In this document: in pieces, positions 54,483 through 62,617 of the stretch
How the letters are laid out: each line of letters starts with the position of its first letter
Position numbering within the stretch: position 1 is the stretch's first letter
NCBI RefSeq assembly: GCF_945956895.1
Contig: NZ_CAMFJF010000001.1
Location: forward strand, 217,611 to 281,610
Source of the DNA: an uncultured Allobosea sp.
GTDB lineage: Bacteria; Pseudomonadota; Alphaproteobacteria; Rhizobiales; Beijerinckiaceae
Length of the DNA stretch: 64,000 nucleotides
Reading direction: 5' to 3'
Notes under the pieces: model-generated
Seen by the model: the letters and a program-made list of their open reading frames with translations, nothing else
Told to the model about the DNA's origin: nothing
Database searches by the model: none
Made by a program: the position numbers and the translations under genes

Positions 54483-55290
54483 TGCGGCCATCGCGATTCG
54501 CGGGAGGCGTGGCGGCCTGGGACGAGGCGCGCCGTTGCAGGCGGCGTTCCCAATGCTTGGCGACCCGCAGATAACGGTAGAAGGCGTAGTTCATCGCGGT
54601 CATGAAGCCATAGATGCCACGCAGCGCGTGGCGACGCCCGATATAAGCCTTGATAAAATTGGCGGGAAACTCGGCGACCAGCCGAAAGACCGAGAGCGTG
54701 CCACCGCGAGCGTCGAGATCATCGGCCTGCGCGTCGCTATAGGCATTGAGCTTGTCCATCTGTTCTCCGAGCGAACGCACAGAGAAGTGATGTACTGTTC
54801 CACGCAGGCGGCCGACGCTGGCATCGGGAGCTAGATCGACACGATCATGCACCGGGGAGGGCGAATAGCGGCCCTTGCTCTTGCGATAGAGCCGCACGGG
54901 CGCGAGCGCGTAGGCAAATCGATGTGGTGCGCCTTCGCCGGGAAAGATCTCGGCGATTCTCACCCTGTAGGCGTCCTTCGCGGGGGCGCAGGCGGAGAAA
55001 AGCGCGGCGATTTCCGCGGCAAGATCGGGCGGAATCACTTCGTCGGCATCGAGGTTGAGCAGCCAGTCATGGCGGCATTGCTCCTCGGCGAAGCGCTTCT
55101 GCTGGCCATAGCCCGGCCAGGCATTGAAAATGACGCGGGCACCGAGCGATTCGGCCAAGGCTTGCGTGCCGTCGGTCGAACCGGAATCGACGACCACGAC
55201 GTCATCGCTCAGCCCGCGCGCGGCTTCGATGGTCCGGCCGATCCGGTCCGCCTCATTCTGGGCGATGATGAAAATCGAAAGAGGTGGCAC
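54475..55290 (-). CDS. Family 2 glycosyltransferase (WaaE/KdtX-like)
   Basis: 271 residues. GT-A fold: SIFIIAQNEADRIGRTIEAA, VVVDSGSTDGTQALAE and the metal-binding WLLNLDADEVIP. The C-terminal half, with VHDRVDL and RRHALRGIYGFMTAMNYAFYRYL, resembles LPS core glycosyltransferases of the WaaE/KdtX group. The acceptor cannot be fixed. Ends 8 bases inside the SDR gene. Confidence 0.9.
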   Translation of the reverse strand: MPPLSIFIIAQNEADRIGRTIEAARGLSDDVVVVDSGSTDGTQALAESLGARVIFNAWPGYGQQKRFAEEQCRHDWLLNLDADEVIPPDLAAEIAALFSACAPAKDAYRVRIAEIFPGEGAPHRFAYALAPVRLYRKSKGRYSPSPVHDRVDLAPDASVGRLRGTVHHFSVRSLGEQMDKLNAYSDAQADDLDARGGTLSVFRLVAEFPANFIKAYIGRRHALRGIYGFMTAMNYAFYRYLRVAKHWERRLQRRASSQAATPPANRDGRND

Positions 55291-55664
55291 TGTCTTCTTG
55301 GATTCCTGCTTGCCTCAAGGCTTAAGCACGGTCGCGCCGGAGCGGCAAGGCAGGTCAAAAAAGCCGCAATCTGCTCGGGAACCTTGGGAAAGCTCCGGCG
55401 TTTTCAGGCGGGCACGCGTTCTTGCGTTCGTAGGCTGCGGAGATGCTGTTAGTATTCAATTTACCGTATTGGCTAACCGCAGTTTGGTTAACTCAATTTT
55501 ACCTGTTTGCGTTCAGTTATCGCATTCGTGCCGCATTTCTGCCGCGGTCTGCAAGGCAGATGTGCTTCCGATGCAACAGACAAAGCCGGCTCCCGGTCTT
55601 ATAACGGGTCCATCGAAATCAACCGCCGGGTTTTCCGGCGATAGCGACGACTAAGGAGTTTGTC
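55291..55664 (+). promoter_or_regulatory. Upstream region of the Omp25-like porin
   Basis: 374 bases, with an A/T-rich stretch at 55445-55510 unlike the surrounding DNA and a dyad GCTAACC..GGTTAAC (55475-55495). A hairpin CGCCGG-gtttt-CCGGCG sits at 55622-55638 and AAGGAG precedes the ATG. This suits a strong, regulated outer-membrane promoter, but I cannot fix the -35/-10. Confidence 0.5.
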
Positions 55665-56324
55665 ATGAAGAAGTATCTGCTTGCGAGCGTTGCCGCGCTC
55701 GGTCTCGTCGCCGCTGGCGCCGCTTCGGCCGCTGACCTGCCGTCCCGCAAGGGCCCGGTCGCGGCTCCGGTTTACGTTCCGGCCTTCACCTGGACCGGCT
55801 TCTACGTCGGTGCCAACGCCGGCTACGGCTGGGGCAACGTGAACACCAACGGTGGCTTCGCCATCACCAACACCGGTGACCTCAACGGCTTCGTCGGCGG
55901 TGGTCAGGTTGGCTACAACTATCAGATGGGCCAGTTCGTCGTCGGTCTCGAAGCCGATATCCAGGGTGCTGACCTCAGCACCGGCAACACCTTCGCTGGC
56001 CTGCGCGTCAAGACCGACTATTTCGGCACGGTTCGTGGCCGCGTCGGCGTCGCCTTCGACCGGTTCATGCCCTACATCACCGGTGGTTGGGCTTACGGCA
56101 ACGTGAAGACCTCGTTCCCGGGCGTCTTCGCCGTCTCGTCGGATAACAGCCACACCGGCGGCTGGGCTCTCGGCGGCGGTCTTGAGTATGCCTTCACCAA
56201 CAACATCATCGCCGGCGTCGAGTACCTCTACGTCGACCTGGGCGACAAGCGCATCCTGAACACCGGCACCAAGATCGGCACCGACTTCTCGGTCGTCCGC
56301 GCCCGCCTCAGCTACAAGTTCTGA
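55665..56324 (+). CDS. Omp25/RopB-like outer membrane beta-barrel protein
   Basis: 219 residues. Signal peptide 1-22 (ending SAAD). Eight-stranded barrel typical of Brucella Omp25/Omp31-type proteins: FTWTGFYVGANAGYGWGN at about 42-59, GFVGGGQVGYNYQ, TVRGRVGVAFDRFMPYITGG and the C-terminal RARLSYKF ending in Phe, the BAM recognition residue. Codon use is strongly biased to C-ending codons, suggesting high expression. Followed by a strong terminator. Confidence 0.95.
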   Translation: MKKYLLASVAALGLVAAGAASAADLPSRKGPVAAPVYVPAFTWTGFYVGANAGYGWGNVNTNGGFAITNTGDLNGFVGGGQVGYNYQMGQFVVGLEADIQGADLSTGNTFAGLRVKTDYFGTVRGRVGVAFDRFMPYITGGWAYGNVKTSFPGVFAVSSDNSHTGGWALGGGLEYAFTNNIIAGVEYLYVDLGDKRILNTGTKIGTDFSVVRARLSYKF

Positions 56325-56350
56325 TCCTCTCCCTCCGGAGACAGAACGGA

Positions 56351-56378
56351 CCCGGTGGCTTCGGCCACCGGGTTTTTT
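56351..56378 (+). terminator. Intrinsic terminator of the Omp25-like gene
   Basis: Perfect CCCGGTGGC-ttcg-GCCACCGGG stem with a UUCG-type tetraloop, followed by six T. Confidence 0.95.
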
Positions 56379-56415
56379 CTGGTCTGGACGGCGACGACTT
56401 CTGCGAACGCAGATA

Positions 56416-56451
56416 CGAAAACGCCGGCGACCGAGGTCGCCGGCGTTTTCG
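56416..56451. terminator. Perfect 17-bp bidirectional terminator
   Basis: Two exact 17-base arms (cgaaaacgccggcgacc and its complement) separated by GA, with A/T runs on both outer edges. It serves the convergent porin and GST genes; 28 bases separate its right edge from the GST stop. Confidence 0.9.
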
Positions 56452-56479
56452 TCAGGGGCGCCTGGTTGGGGTGTTTCGA

Positions 56480-57082
56480 TCAGCCCTTGAAGCGGGTCTG
56501 TTCGAAAGCCGGCACGCGGGCGGCGAAATCATCGAGCCAGGCGACGAGCTTCGGATGGCCGGCCCGCCATTGTCCTGCGAAGCGCAGATCGAGATAGCCG
56601 AGGGCGCAGGCAAGGGCGAGCTCGCCGATGCGCGGGCGGTCCGTGAAGGCGGGCGGCGCGGCTTCGAGCGCTTCCAGGCCGCGTGCGACCTTGCCATCCT
56701 GATGCGCGACCCAGTTGGCGTTGCGGCCTTCCTCGGGGCGGAAGCGCCCTTCATAGACCTTGAGCAAGGCGGCGTCGCAGATGCCGTCGGCCAGCGCCTG
56801 CAGTCGCAACTGGGTGAAGCGTGCTTCTCCGGCCGGAATGAGCTTCCCGCCGCTCAGATGGTCGAGATAATCGACGATCACGCGAGAATCGAACAGCGTC
56901 GTGCCGTCCTCCAGCACCAGCGTCGGGATCTTGCCGAGTGGATTCTGCTGGCGCAGGACCTCGGACGGGTCGTTCGTATCGGCGGCGACGATCTCGATCC
57001 TGTCCATCAGCCCGAGTTCGATGGCCGCCATCTTGACCTTGCGGCCGAACGGAGAGGCGGGAGAGGAGCGCAGGACGAGCAT
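56480..57082 (-). CDS. Glutathione S-transferase family protein
   Basis: 200 residues. Thioredoxin-like half: SSPASPFGRKVKMAAIELG with a likely active Ser, GKIPTLVLEDG with cis-Pro, DSRVIVDYLD. Helical half with FTDRPRIGELALACALGYLDLRF. Similar to the YibF/Beta-like GSTs of alphaproteobacteria. Substrate unknown. Starts 36 bases after rlmJ stop and may be co-transcribed. Confidence 0.9.
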   Translation of the reverse strand: MLVLRSSPASPFGRKVKMAAIELGLMDRIEIVAADTNDPSEVLRQQNPLGKIPTLVLEDGTTLFDSRVIVDYLDHLSGGKLIPAGEARFTQLRLQALADGICDAALLKVYEGRFRPEEGRNANWVAHQDGKVARGLEALEAAPPAFTDRPRIGELALACALGYLDLRFAGQWRAGHPKLVAWLDDFAARVPAFEQTRFKG

Positions 57083-57118
57083 CGGCGGTATCCTTGATGC
57101 GGAACGGAGAGCGATCGA

Positions 57119-57970
57119 TCAGCCGTCGGGGCGGATCGCCTCGCAGTGATAGCGCGGGCGCGGCCCCTGGGCGAGCCGTTCAGTCAAGGCTGGCAGCAAG
57201 GTTTCCGCTTCCTCGGTCAGACGCCAGGGCGGGTTGACGATCAGCAGACCGGTGGCGCTGAGCCCGCCGGCAGCTTCCGGCCGGTCGACATCGATCTCCA
57301 GACGCAGCAGCCGGCCGATGCCGGCGTCGAGCACCGCGTCCATCAGGGACACGACGCCGCTGCTGCCCTTGATCGGATACCAGAGCGCATAGATTCCGGT
57401 CGGCCACTTGCGGTACGCCGCGATGAACTGGGCCGCGAGCGTGGCGAACTCGTCCTTCTCCTCGAAGGGTGGGTCGATCAGGACGAGGCCACGGCGTTCC
57501 TTCGGAGGGACATTGGCGCGGAGCGCCGTCCAACCGTCGATGGCGAGTGGCTTGCAGCGCTTGTCGCGGCCGATCGATTCGGCGAGCTTCCTGTAGGTTG
57601 GCGGATGGAGTTCGGCCGCGATCAGCCGGTCGTCCGGCCGCATCGCATGACGGCAGAGCCAGGGCGAGCCGGGATAGGCGCCAGCGCCATGGAGCGCGCG
57701 GGCGCCTTCCAGGGCGGCACGATAGGGAGCGAGCAGCGCCTCGACGGCAGGGGACAGTGGTGAGCGGTCGATCCGCGCCACGCCGTCCTTCCATTCATGC
57801 GTTCTCAGCGCCTCTTCCGAATCGAGATCGTAGCGGCCGCTGCCGGCATGGGTATCGATGATGCGGTAGGGCGTCGGCTTGGCGTTGAGATGCAGCAGGA
57901 TGCGCGTCAGCACGACATGCTTCAGCACATCGGCGAAGTTTCCGGCGTGGAAGCCATGACGATAGTTCAT
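57119..57970 (-). CDS. rlmJ: 23S rRNA (adenine(2030)-N(6))-methyltransferase
   Basis: 283 residues. Family N-terminus MNYRHGFHAGNFADVLKH, SAM loop DTHAGSGRYDL near 39-49, and the catalytic DPPF (IDPPFEEKDEF) of N6-adenine methyltransferases. Modifies A2030 of 23S rRNA before ribosome assembly is complete in E. coli. Full-length and intact. Confidence 0.94.
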   Translation of the reverse strand: MNYRHGFHAGNFADVLKHVVLTRILLHLNAKPTPYRIIDTHAGSGRYDLDSEEALRTHEWKDGVARIDRSPLSPAVEALLAPYRAALEGARALHGAGAYPGSPWLCRHAMRPDDRLIAAELHPPTYRKLAESIGRDKRCKPLAIDGWTALRANVPPKERRGLVLIDPPFEEKDEFATLAAQFIAAYRKWPTGIYALWYPIKGSSGVVSLMDAVLDAGIGRLLRLEIDVDRPEAAGGLSATGLLIVNPPWRLTEEAETLLPALTERLAQGPRPRYHCEAIRPDG

Positions 57971-58033
57971 GCTGCCGTTGGTAGAGGAAGCCGCTCCTCA
58001 CCGGAAGCGGCAAAGTCTGGCCGTGTCCGGCTT

Positions 58034-58699
58034 TCAGCGCGGCGCGACGACCGTGAACTCGCGGGAGCGGCAGCCGGAGCGGTCGACCTGCTGGCAGGAG
58101 CGGAAATCGCGCAGATCCCGCGTGAAGCAGATCTTCACTTCCTGCAGCGCGCCGCGCTTGCAGGCGACCGACATCATGTCCGGGCGCAGGCCGGGGTTGG
58201 CGGCGGCGAAGGCGCGCTCGAGATCGATCGCAGTCCAGCTCTGGTCGCGCTCTGCCTTGGCGAGCGTCGGCGGGATGACCACCTTCTCACGGGCGCGGCG
58301 GACATCGCGGAAATAGTCGCTCGGGCTGGAGCCGGTGCAGGTGCCGTGCTTGCGCCACTGATAACGGGCGAGGCCCTCGCTCGGGAACAGGCCCTCGGCC
58401 TGCTCCATCGCGATCCGCGAGGGCGAGCGGCCAGCCGGGCCGCATTCGCTGGGATAGCCGCGTTCGTTCTGCGGCCAGAGACCGTGCACGACGAAGCGCA
58501 GGCCGGCGCCTTCGCCGCACTGCTCGCGATTGCGCGTGCGATCGCCGTCGAGCTCGCAGAAGCCCGGCGACCAGGAGAGCGCCAGGACATAAAAGTCGAA
58601 ATCGCCCGGCGCACTGCTACGCTGGCCAAAGCCCTGCGCGTGGCCGGCTCCCGCGAAGCCGAACAGCGCCAGAGCCGCGATCGCCAGCCGCTTCATCAT
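58034..58699 (-). CDS. Secreted ribonuclease T2 family protein
   Basis: 221 residues from the ATG at 58699, or 58696. Signal peptide about 1-22 (GAGHAQ). T2 catalytic segments: VHGLWPQ (H72) and W115-R-K-H-G-T-C121 with K117 and H118. The residue before W115 is Gln rather than the Glu seen in the classical E-W-x-K-H motif. Cys residues (48, 61, 86, 121 and others) suit disulfides in the periplasm. Cleaves single-stranded RNA non-specifically. Directly downstream of a 152-aa secreted protein gene. Confidence 0.9.
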   Translation of the reverse strand: MMKRLAIAALALFGFAGAGHAQGFGQRSSAPGDFDFYVLALSWSPGFCELDGDRTRNREQCGEGAGLRFVVHGLWPQNERGYPSECGPAGRSPSRIAMEQAEGLFPSEGLARYQWRKHGTCTGSSPSDYFRDVRRAREKVVIPPTLAKAERDQSWTAIDLERAFAAANPGLRPDMMSVACKRGALQEVKICFTRDLRDFRSCQQVDRSGCRSREFTVVAPR

Positions 58700-58713
58700 C
58701 GGATTGCCCGTGA

Positions 58714-59172
58714 TCAGGGGCGCGCCATCTGGCAATCGGGTGCATAGGTGCGCTGGCGGTCGAGACCGTGCACGCACCAGTTGACGTTCCAGGTCAGGCC
58801 GAACAGGCCGAGGCTCTCGCGCACGGAATAGTCGACGCGGCGGAACTTGCCGTCGTTGAGCAGGACGCGGCCGCTGCAGAAACGACGCGGGATGAAGTCG
58901 TCGCCCCAGCTGCGGAAGCCGATCTGTGTAACGCGATCATAGGACAGGGCCTGGAGCGGACCCCAATAGGTATCTTCACGCGAATTGAAGCGGTTCGTCA
59001 CTGCGCCCAGCACGGCGGGATCGTCGCAGCCGGGGAGATTGCCGGTCATCGGGAAGGTGCGATTCTCAGCCCGGTCGGCAGGGTGGACGAAGCGGCCGTT
59101 CGCGGCGCCGGCGGCAAAAGCCGTGAGGCAGGCGAAGGAGACAAGGGCGGTTCGCAGCAGGGCGCGGCGCAT
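58714..59172 (-). CDS. Hypothetical secreted Cys-containing protein upstream of RNase T2
   Basis: 152 residues from the ATG at 59172. Signal peptide about 1-23 (FAAGAAN). The mature chain has four Cys (in LPGCDDP, RRFCSGRV, NWCVHGL, PDCQMARP), enough for two disulfides, and aromatic-rich strands such as TYWGPLQALSYDRVTQIGFRSWGDDFIP. Not recognised as a named family. Its stop is 15 bases before the RNase T2 ATG, so the two form an operon and both are exported. Confidence 0.8.
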   Translation of the reverse strand: MRRALLRTALVSFACLTAFAAGAANGRFVHPADRAENRTFPMTGNLPGCDDPAVLGAVTNRFNSREDTYWGPLQALSYDRVTQIGFRSWGDDFIPRRFCSGRVLLNDGKFRRVDYSVRESLGLFGLTWNVNWCVHGLDRQRTYAPDCQMARP

Positions 59173-59357
59173 CGAATCAAGCCTCGTATGTGAGGGCGAA
59201 GATACGGCGCACGATGGCGATGTGCCGGCCACCGGTCAAGGCGGCAGGCGAAAGGACGGCGCCATGCGGCGAAGGGGCGGCCGGCAGGAGCCTCCCGTGC
59301 TGGCGCAGAGAGCTGCGATCGGCCAGATTGGCCGGAGAAACGCGGGGAAACGACATC

Positions 59358-59990
59358 ATGGACTGCTTCGATGATCCGGCGGCGCGCATCGAGGATGCCG
59401 AGGCCTTGCGCGACCATGTCGGCCCGGTCTCGCCGCTCGCGACCGGCAAGGTGCTGCGCCGGCTCGACCAGTTCTGCCGGGACTTCATCGCGCTCTCGCC
59501 CTTCCTCGTGCTCGCGAGCTGCGATGCGCAGGGCAATGCCGATGCGAGCCCCCGCGGCGACGGGCCCGGCTTCGTGCGCGTGCTCGACGATACGACCCTG
59601 CTCATCCCGGATCGGCGCGGCAATAATCGCGTCGATTCCTTCGGCAATATCCTATCGGCGCCGGGTGTCGGGCTCGTCTTCATGGTGCCGGGGATTCCGG
59701 AGACGCTGCGCGTCAACGGCAGGGGCAGGGCGACACGCGATGCCGCGTTGCTGGCTCCCTCCATCATGCAGGAGCGCGCTCCCGTGACCGGGATCATCGT
59801 CGAGGTCGAGGAAGCCTATTTCCATTGCGGCAAGGCGCTGATCCGCTCGAAGCTTTGGGACCCGGCGACGCAGGTGCCGCGCCACTCTTTCCCGACGCTC
59901 GGCCGCATCATCGCCGACCAGACCAAGGCAGTCGATGGCGACGAGGCCGATCGCAATCTCGAGGAAGCCTATCGCACGCGCCTTTATTGA
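59358..59990 (+). CDS. FMN-dependent PPOX-type flavoprotein (MSMEG_1061-like)
   Basis: 210 residues; GGGGAA 9 bases before the ATG. Split-barrel flavin fold: CRDFIALSPFLVLASCDAQGNADASPRGDGPGFVRVLD, then PDRRGNNRVDSFGNILSAPGVGLVFMVPG, a standard FMN/F420-site stretch. C-terminal AYFHCGKALIRSKLWDP. Substrate unknown. Convergent with the EamA transporter. Confidence 0.9.
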   Translation: MDCFDDPAARIEDAEALRDHVGPVSPLATGKVLRRLDQFCRDFIALSPFLVLASCDAQGNADASPRGDGPGFVRVLDDTTLLIPDRRGNNRVDSFGNILSAPGVGLVFMVPGIPETLRVNGRGRATRDAALLAPSIMQERAPVTGIIVEVEEAYFHCGKALIRSKLWDPATQVPRHSFPTLGRIIADQTKAVDGDEADRNLEEAYRTRLY

Positions 59991-60000
59991 GGCGCGGTGA

Positions 60001-60903
60001 TCAAGGAGCGCCGGCGCCTGTCACTTCGAGCACGGCCGGTGCCGGAGCGGCCCGGCGTTCGAGGAGGAGCAGGACGAGCCCGGCCGTGACGATCAGCGCC
60101 GCGCCGCAAAGCATCGCGGGCGTCGGCCAGTCGCCGAAGATGAACCAGCCGAAGACCAGCGCCCAGACGATCAGCGTGTACTGATAGGGCACGACGACCG
60201 AGGCTTCCGCCAGCTTGAGCGAGCGGGTGACGCAGATATGCGCGCCCATCGCGACGATGCCGAGCAGGGCAAGCAGGGCGGTGTCCTCGAGGCTCGGCGT
60301 CACCCAGCCGAAGGGCAGGAGCGCGAGCCCCATCAGCAGGGCGCCGAATGTCTGCCAGGCAACCAGCGTGACATCCGGCGTGCCGCGCAACTGGCGGCCG
60401 GCGATCATCATCGCGGCGAAGAGGAAGCTGCCGAGCACGGCGATCAGCGCCGGCATGGACAGGCTGGCGCCGCTCGGATTGAGCGAGACCGCGACGCCGG
60501 CAAAGCCCAGTGCGATGGCGAGCCAGCGCCGGCCGTCGATGCGCTCGCCGAGCAGAAGCGCGGCGAGGATCACCACCCAGACCGGCGCCGCGAGCCAGAT
60601 CGTCATGGCGTCGGCGAGCGGCAGATAGGTCACGGCAAGGTAGAACAGCGCGACCTCGCCGGAGCTGAACAAGACGCGCAAGGCCTGCAGGCCGGGGCGC
60701 TCCGGCCGCAAGGTCCTGTGCACGCCTTGCTTGAAGACGAAGGGCAGGATCACGACGAGCGCCGCCAGGCTACGGACCAGCAGGAGCTGGCCGACCGTGT
60801 AGGTGGCGACCAGCCATTTGCCCATCACGTCGTTGAGGGAAAACAGGAGGATGCCGACGAGCATCATGGCGATGCCGGTGATGGAGGCGTTGCGGGCGGT
60901 CAT
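60001..60903 (-). CDS. EamA-family (DMT) transporter
   Basis: 300 residues from the ATG at 60903. Ten membrane helices in two EamA halves (about 10-140 and 150-285), with ADAMTIWLAAPVWVVILAALLLGER ending the first half. DMT proteins export or import small metabolites such as amino acids or purines; substrate is not readable. Divergent from the ArsR gene, whose operator lies in the shared 117-base gap, so both may be regulated together. Confidence 0.92.
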   Translation of the reverse strand: MTARNASITGIAMMLVGILLFSLNDVMGKWLVATYTVGQLLLVRSLAALVVILPFVFKQGVHRTLRPERPGLQALRVLFSSGEVALFYLAVTYLPLADAMTIWLAAPVWVVILAALLLGERIDGRRWLAIALGFAGVAVSLNPSGASLSMPALIAVLGSFLFAAMMIAGRQLRGTPDVTLVAWQTFGALLMGLALLPFGWVTPSLEDTALLALLGIVAMGAHICVTRSLKLAEASVVVPYQYTLIVWALVFGWFIFGDWPTPAMLCGAALIVTAGLVLLLLERRAAPAPAVLEVTGAGAP

Positions 60904-60995
60904 GTCAGGCGAGGGTTTCCAAAGGCGCACCTCAACTGGCCGAGTTGGCCATGCCTGGCAATCGGCCACGCTGCATGCCCGCATGACCTCCTGAT

Positions 60996-61018
60996 ATTAA
61001 GTATTGACTTAATTAAGT
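60996..61018. promoter_or_regulatory. Probable ArsR operator (three half-sites)
   Basis: ATTAAGT (60996-61002), ACTTAAT (61007-61013) and ATTAAGT (61012-61018). The first two form an inverted pair spaced by ATTG; the last two overlap in the perfect palindrome ACTTAATTAAGT. It sits directly before the arsR start and overlaps a TTGACT -35-like hexamer (61004-61009). Confidence 0.7.
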
Positions 61019-61020
61019 GA

Positions 61021-61365
61021 ATGACAAAATTATTGAGCATGGATCGCTTCACCGCCCTCGCCGACCCGACGCGCCGCAGCATCGTCGAGATGCTGGGCGA
61101 GCGGCCGCTTTCGGCGGGGGAGATCGGCGCCTGTTTCAGCGCCAGCGCGCCGGCGATCTCGCAGCATCTCAAGGTGCTGCGCGGGGCGGGGCTCGTCACA
61201 GTGGAGGTCCGGGGCCAGCAGCGGATCTACAGGCTCGATCCGGCGGGGCTCGAGGCGTTCGATGCCTGGCTGAGCAAGGTCCGGCGCTTCTGGGGCCACC
61301 ATCTCGATCTCTTGGAGCAGGAGCTCGCAAAGCCTGAACCGGGCGAGGGAGGCAATGATGGATGA
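61021..61365 (+). CDS. ArsR-family transcriptional regulator
   Basis: 114 residues from the ATG at 61021; an ATG at 61039 (MDRFTALADPTRR) is also plausible and would leave room for a -10 after the -35-like TTGACT. Winged helix: ALADPTRRSIVEMLGERPLSAGEIGACFSASAPAISQHLKVLRGAGLV. No metal-binding Cys is present, so it belongs to the metal-independent ArsR group that pairs with AHSA1 proteins. Overlaps the AHSA1 gene by 11 bases. Confidence 0.92.
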   Translation: MTKLLSMDRFTALADPTRRSIVEMLGERPLSAGEIGACFSASAPAISQHLKVLRGAGLVTVEVRGQQRIYRLDPAGLEAFDAWLSKVRRFWGHHLDLLEQELAKPEPGEGGNDG

Positions 61366-61912
61366 CTATGGAGTCGTGCTGGAAAGCGGCGCGGTGCGTT
61401 TCGAGCGTCTGCTACCCGGGCCAGTCGAGAGGGTCTGGTCCTATCTGACCGAGTCGGAGAAGCGCGGGCAGTGGCTGGCCTCGGGCGCATTCGATCTGCG
61501 TGTCGGCGGCCGGACGGAGATGCTGTTCAAGCATTCTGACCTCACCGACGAGACGCCGCCGGAGGTCTACCGTAACGTCCACGAGAACGGCGTGCGCTCG
61601 ACGGGTACGATCACGCGCTATGAGCCGCCGCGGATCATCGCCTTCACCTGGGGCGGATGCGATGAGTCGGAATCCGAGGTCGAATTCGAGCTTGTCCCGA
61701 AAGGCGGGAAGGTTCTGCTGGTGCTCACGCATCGCAAGCTCGCGAGCAAGGCGGAGATGACCAGCGTCTCCGGTGGCTGGCACATGCATCTGGGCCTGCT
61801 GGACGGTGTGCTCAGCGGCAATCCGCGTCGCGGATTCTGGTCGCGCTTCAAGGCGCTCGATGCGGATTATGCCGCGCGCTATGCTGGCCTGCCCGAGCCG
61901 GGCCAGAACTGA
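61355..61912 (+). CDS. SRPBCC/AHSA1 domain protein
   Basis: 185 residues; GAGGGAGG before the ATG. START/AHSA1 fold: RLLPGPVERVWSYLTESEKRGQWLASG near 19-45, GTITRYEPPRIIAFTW near 83-98, LTHRKL and a C-terminal SGGWHMHLGLLDGVLSG. Such proteins bind hydrophobic ligands and are often co-encoded with ArsR regulators, as here; they may help sense or sequester the effector. Ligand unknown. Confidence 0.9.
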   Translation: MMDDYGVVLESGAVRFERLLPGPVERVWSYLTESEKRGQWLASGAFDLRVGGRTEMLFKHSDLTDETPPEVYRNVHENGVRSTGTITRYEPPRIIAFTWGGCDESESEVEFELVPKGGKVLLVLTHRKLASKAEMTSVSGGWHMHLGLLDGVLSGNPRRGFWSRFKALDADYAARYAGLPEPGQN

Positions 61913-61925
61913 CGAGCAAGCCTGA

Positions 61926-62450
61926 TTAGAGACTCGCCGCTGCCCGTGCCGCCTGGTCGTACTGGCCGGAGAGCGAGCGCATCGCGGCGGCGATTTCGGA
62001 AAGGCGGGCCGGGTCGGCGCCGGTGGCGCGGACGGACTTGACCAGGAGCTGCTCGCGAATCTGGGCATAGCGTCGACAGGCTTCCTCGCCGGCCAGCGTG
62101 ACCTCGACGGTCTTCTCCTTGCCCTTGCGGCCGCCCTTGAGCAGCTTCAGCCGCTCGAGCTTCTTCAGCGAATAGTTCACCAGATGCGTGTCCTCGATAT
62201 TGAGGACGAGGCAGATATCGGCGAGCCGCTTGGCCTTGCCGCGGTGATTGACGTTGTGCAGCACGAGCACGTCGAGCGGCGAAAGATCGGGCATGCCGGC
62301 TGCCGCCATGCCGCGCACGATCCAGCGATGGAAAGCGTGCACCGTCATGCTCAGCGCGAACTCGAATTCAGACAGGGCCGGCAGGGCTCCCGAGGCGAGA
62401 TGGCCGGAGGAGACGATCGGGCCGAGGTCGTCAGGGGGTGGAGAGGTCAT
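61926..62450 (-). CDS. MarR-like winged-helix DNA-binding protein
   Basis: 174 residues from the ATG at 62450 with GAGAGG-type pairing weak. MarR-type winged helix: MPDLSPLDVLVLHNVNHRGKAKRLADICLVLNIEDTHLVNYSLKKLERLKLL, then basic wing GGRKGKEKTVEVT. Matches the winged-helix DNA-binding proteins often found next to TRAP transporter genes; here dctP/dctM follow on the same strand upstream. Likely regulator of transport, inferred from position only. Confidence 0.88.
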   Translation of the reverse strand: MTSPPPDDLGPIVSSGHLASGALPALSEFEFALSMTVHAFHRWIVRGMAAAGMPDLSPLDVLVLHNVNHRGKAKRLADICLVLNIEDTHLVNYSLKKLERLKLLKGGRKGKEKTVEVTLAGEEACRRYAQIREQLLVKSVRATGADPARLSEIAAAMRSLSGQYDQAARAAASL

Positions 62451-62481
62451 CACGCTCGACTGCTCTGAATAAGAACGCCGT

Positions 62482-62580
62482 GTCATCCCGGACAAGCCGC
62501 GTCAGCGGCGCTGATCCGGGATCCATGCCTGAACCGTTCCGGTATGGATCCCGGGTTTCCTTCCGGTCGCCCGGGATGAC
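62482..62580. repeat. Palindromic intergenic repeat, family A copy 3
   Basis: gtcatcccgg / ccgggatgac ends with GATCCGGGATCCATGCC and CCATACC-type internal arms, close to copy 2. It lies between the winged-helix gene and dctP, both minus strand. Confidence 0.88.
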
Positions 62581-62617
62581 CGCGGCCTTGATGCGACGTG
62601 CGGCGAGGTCGCCTATG

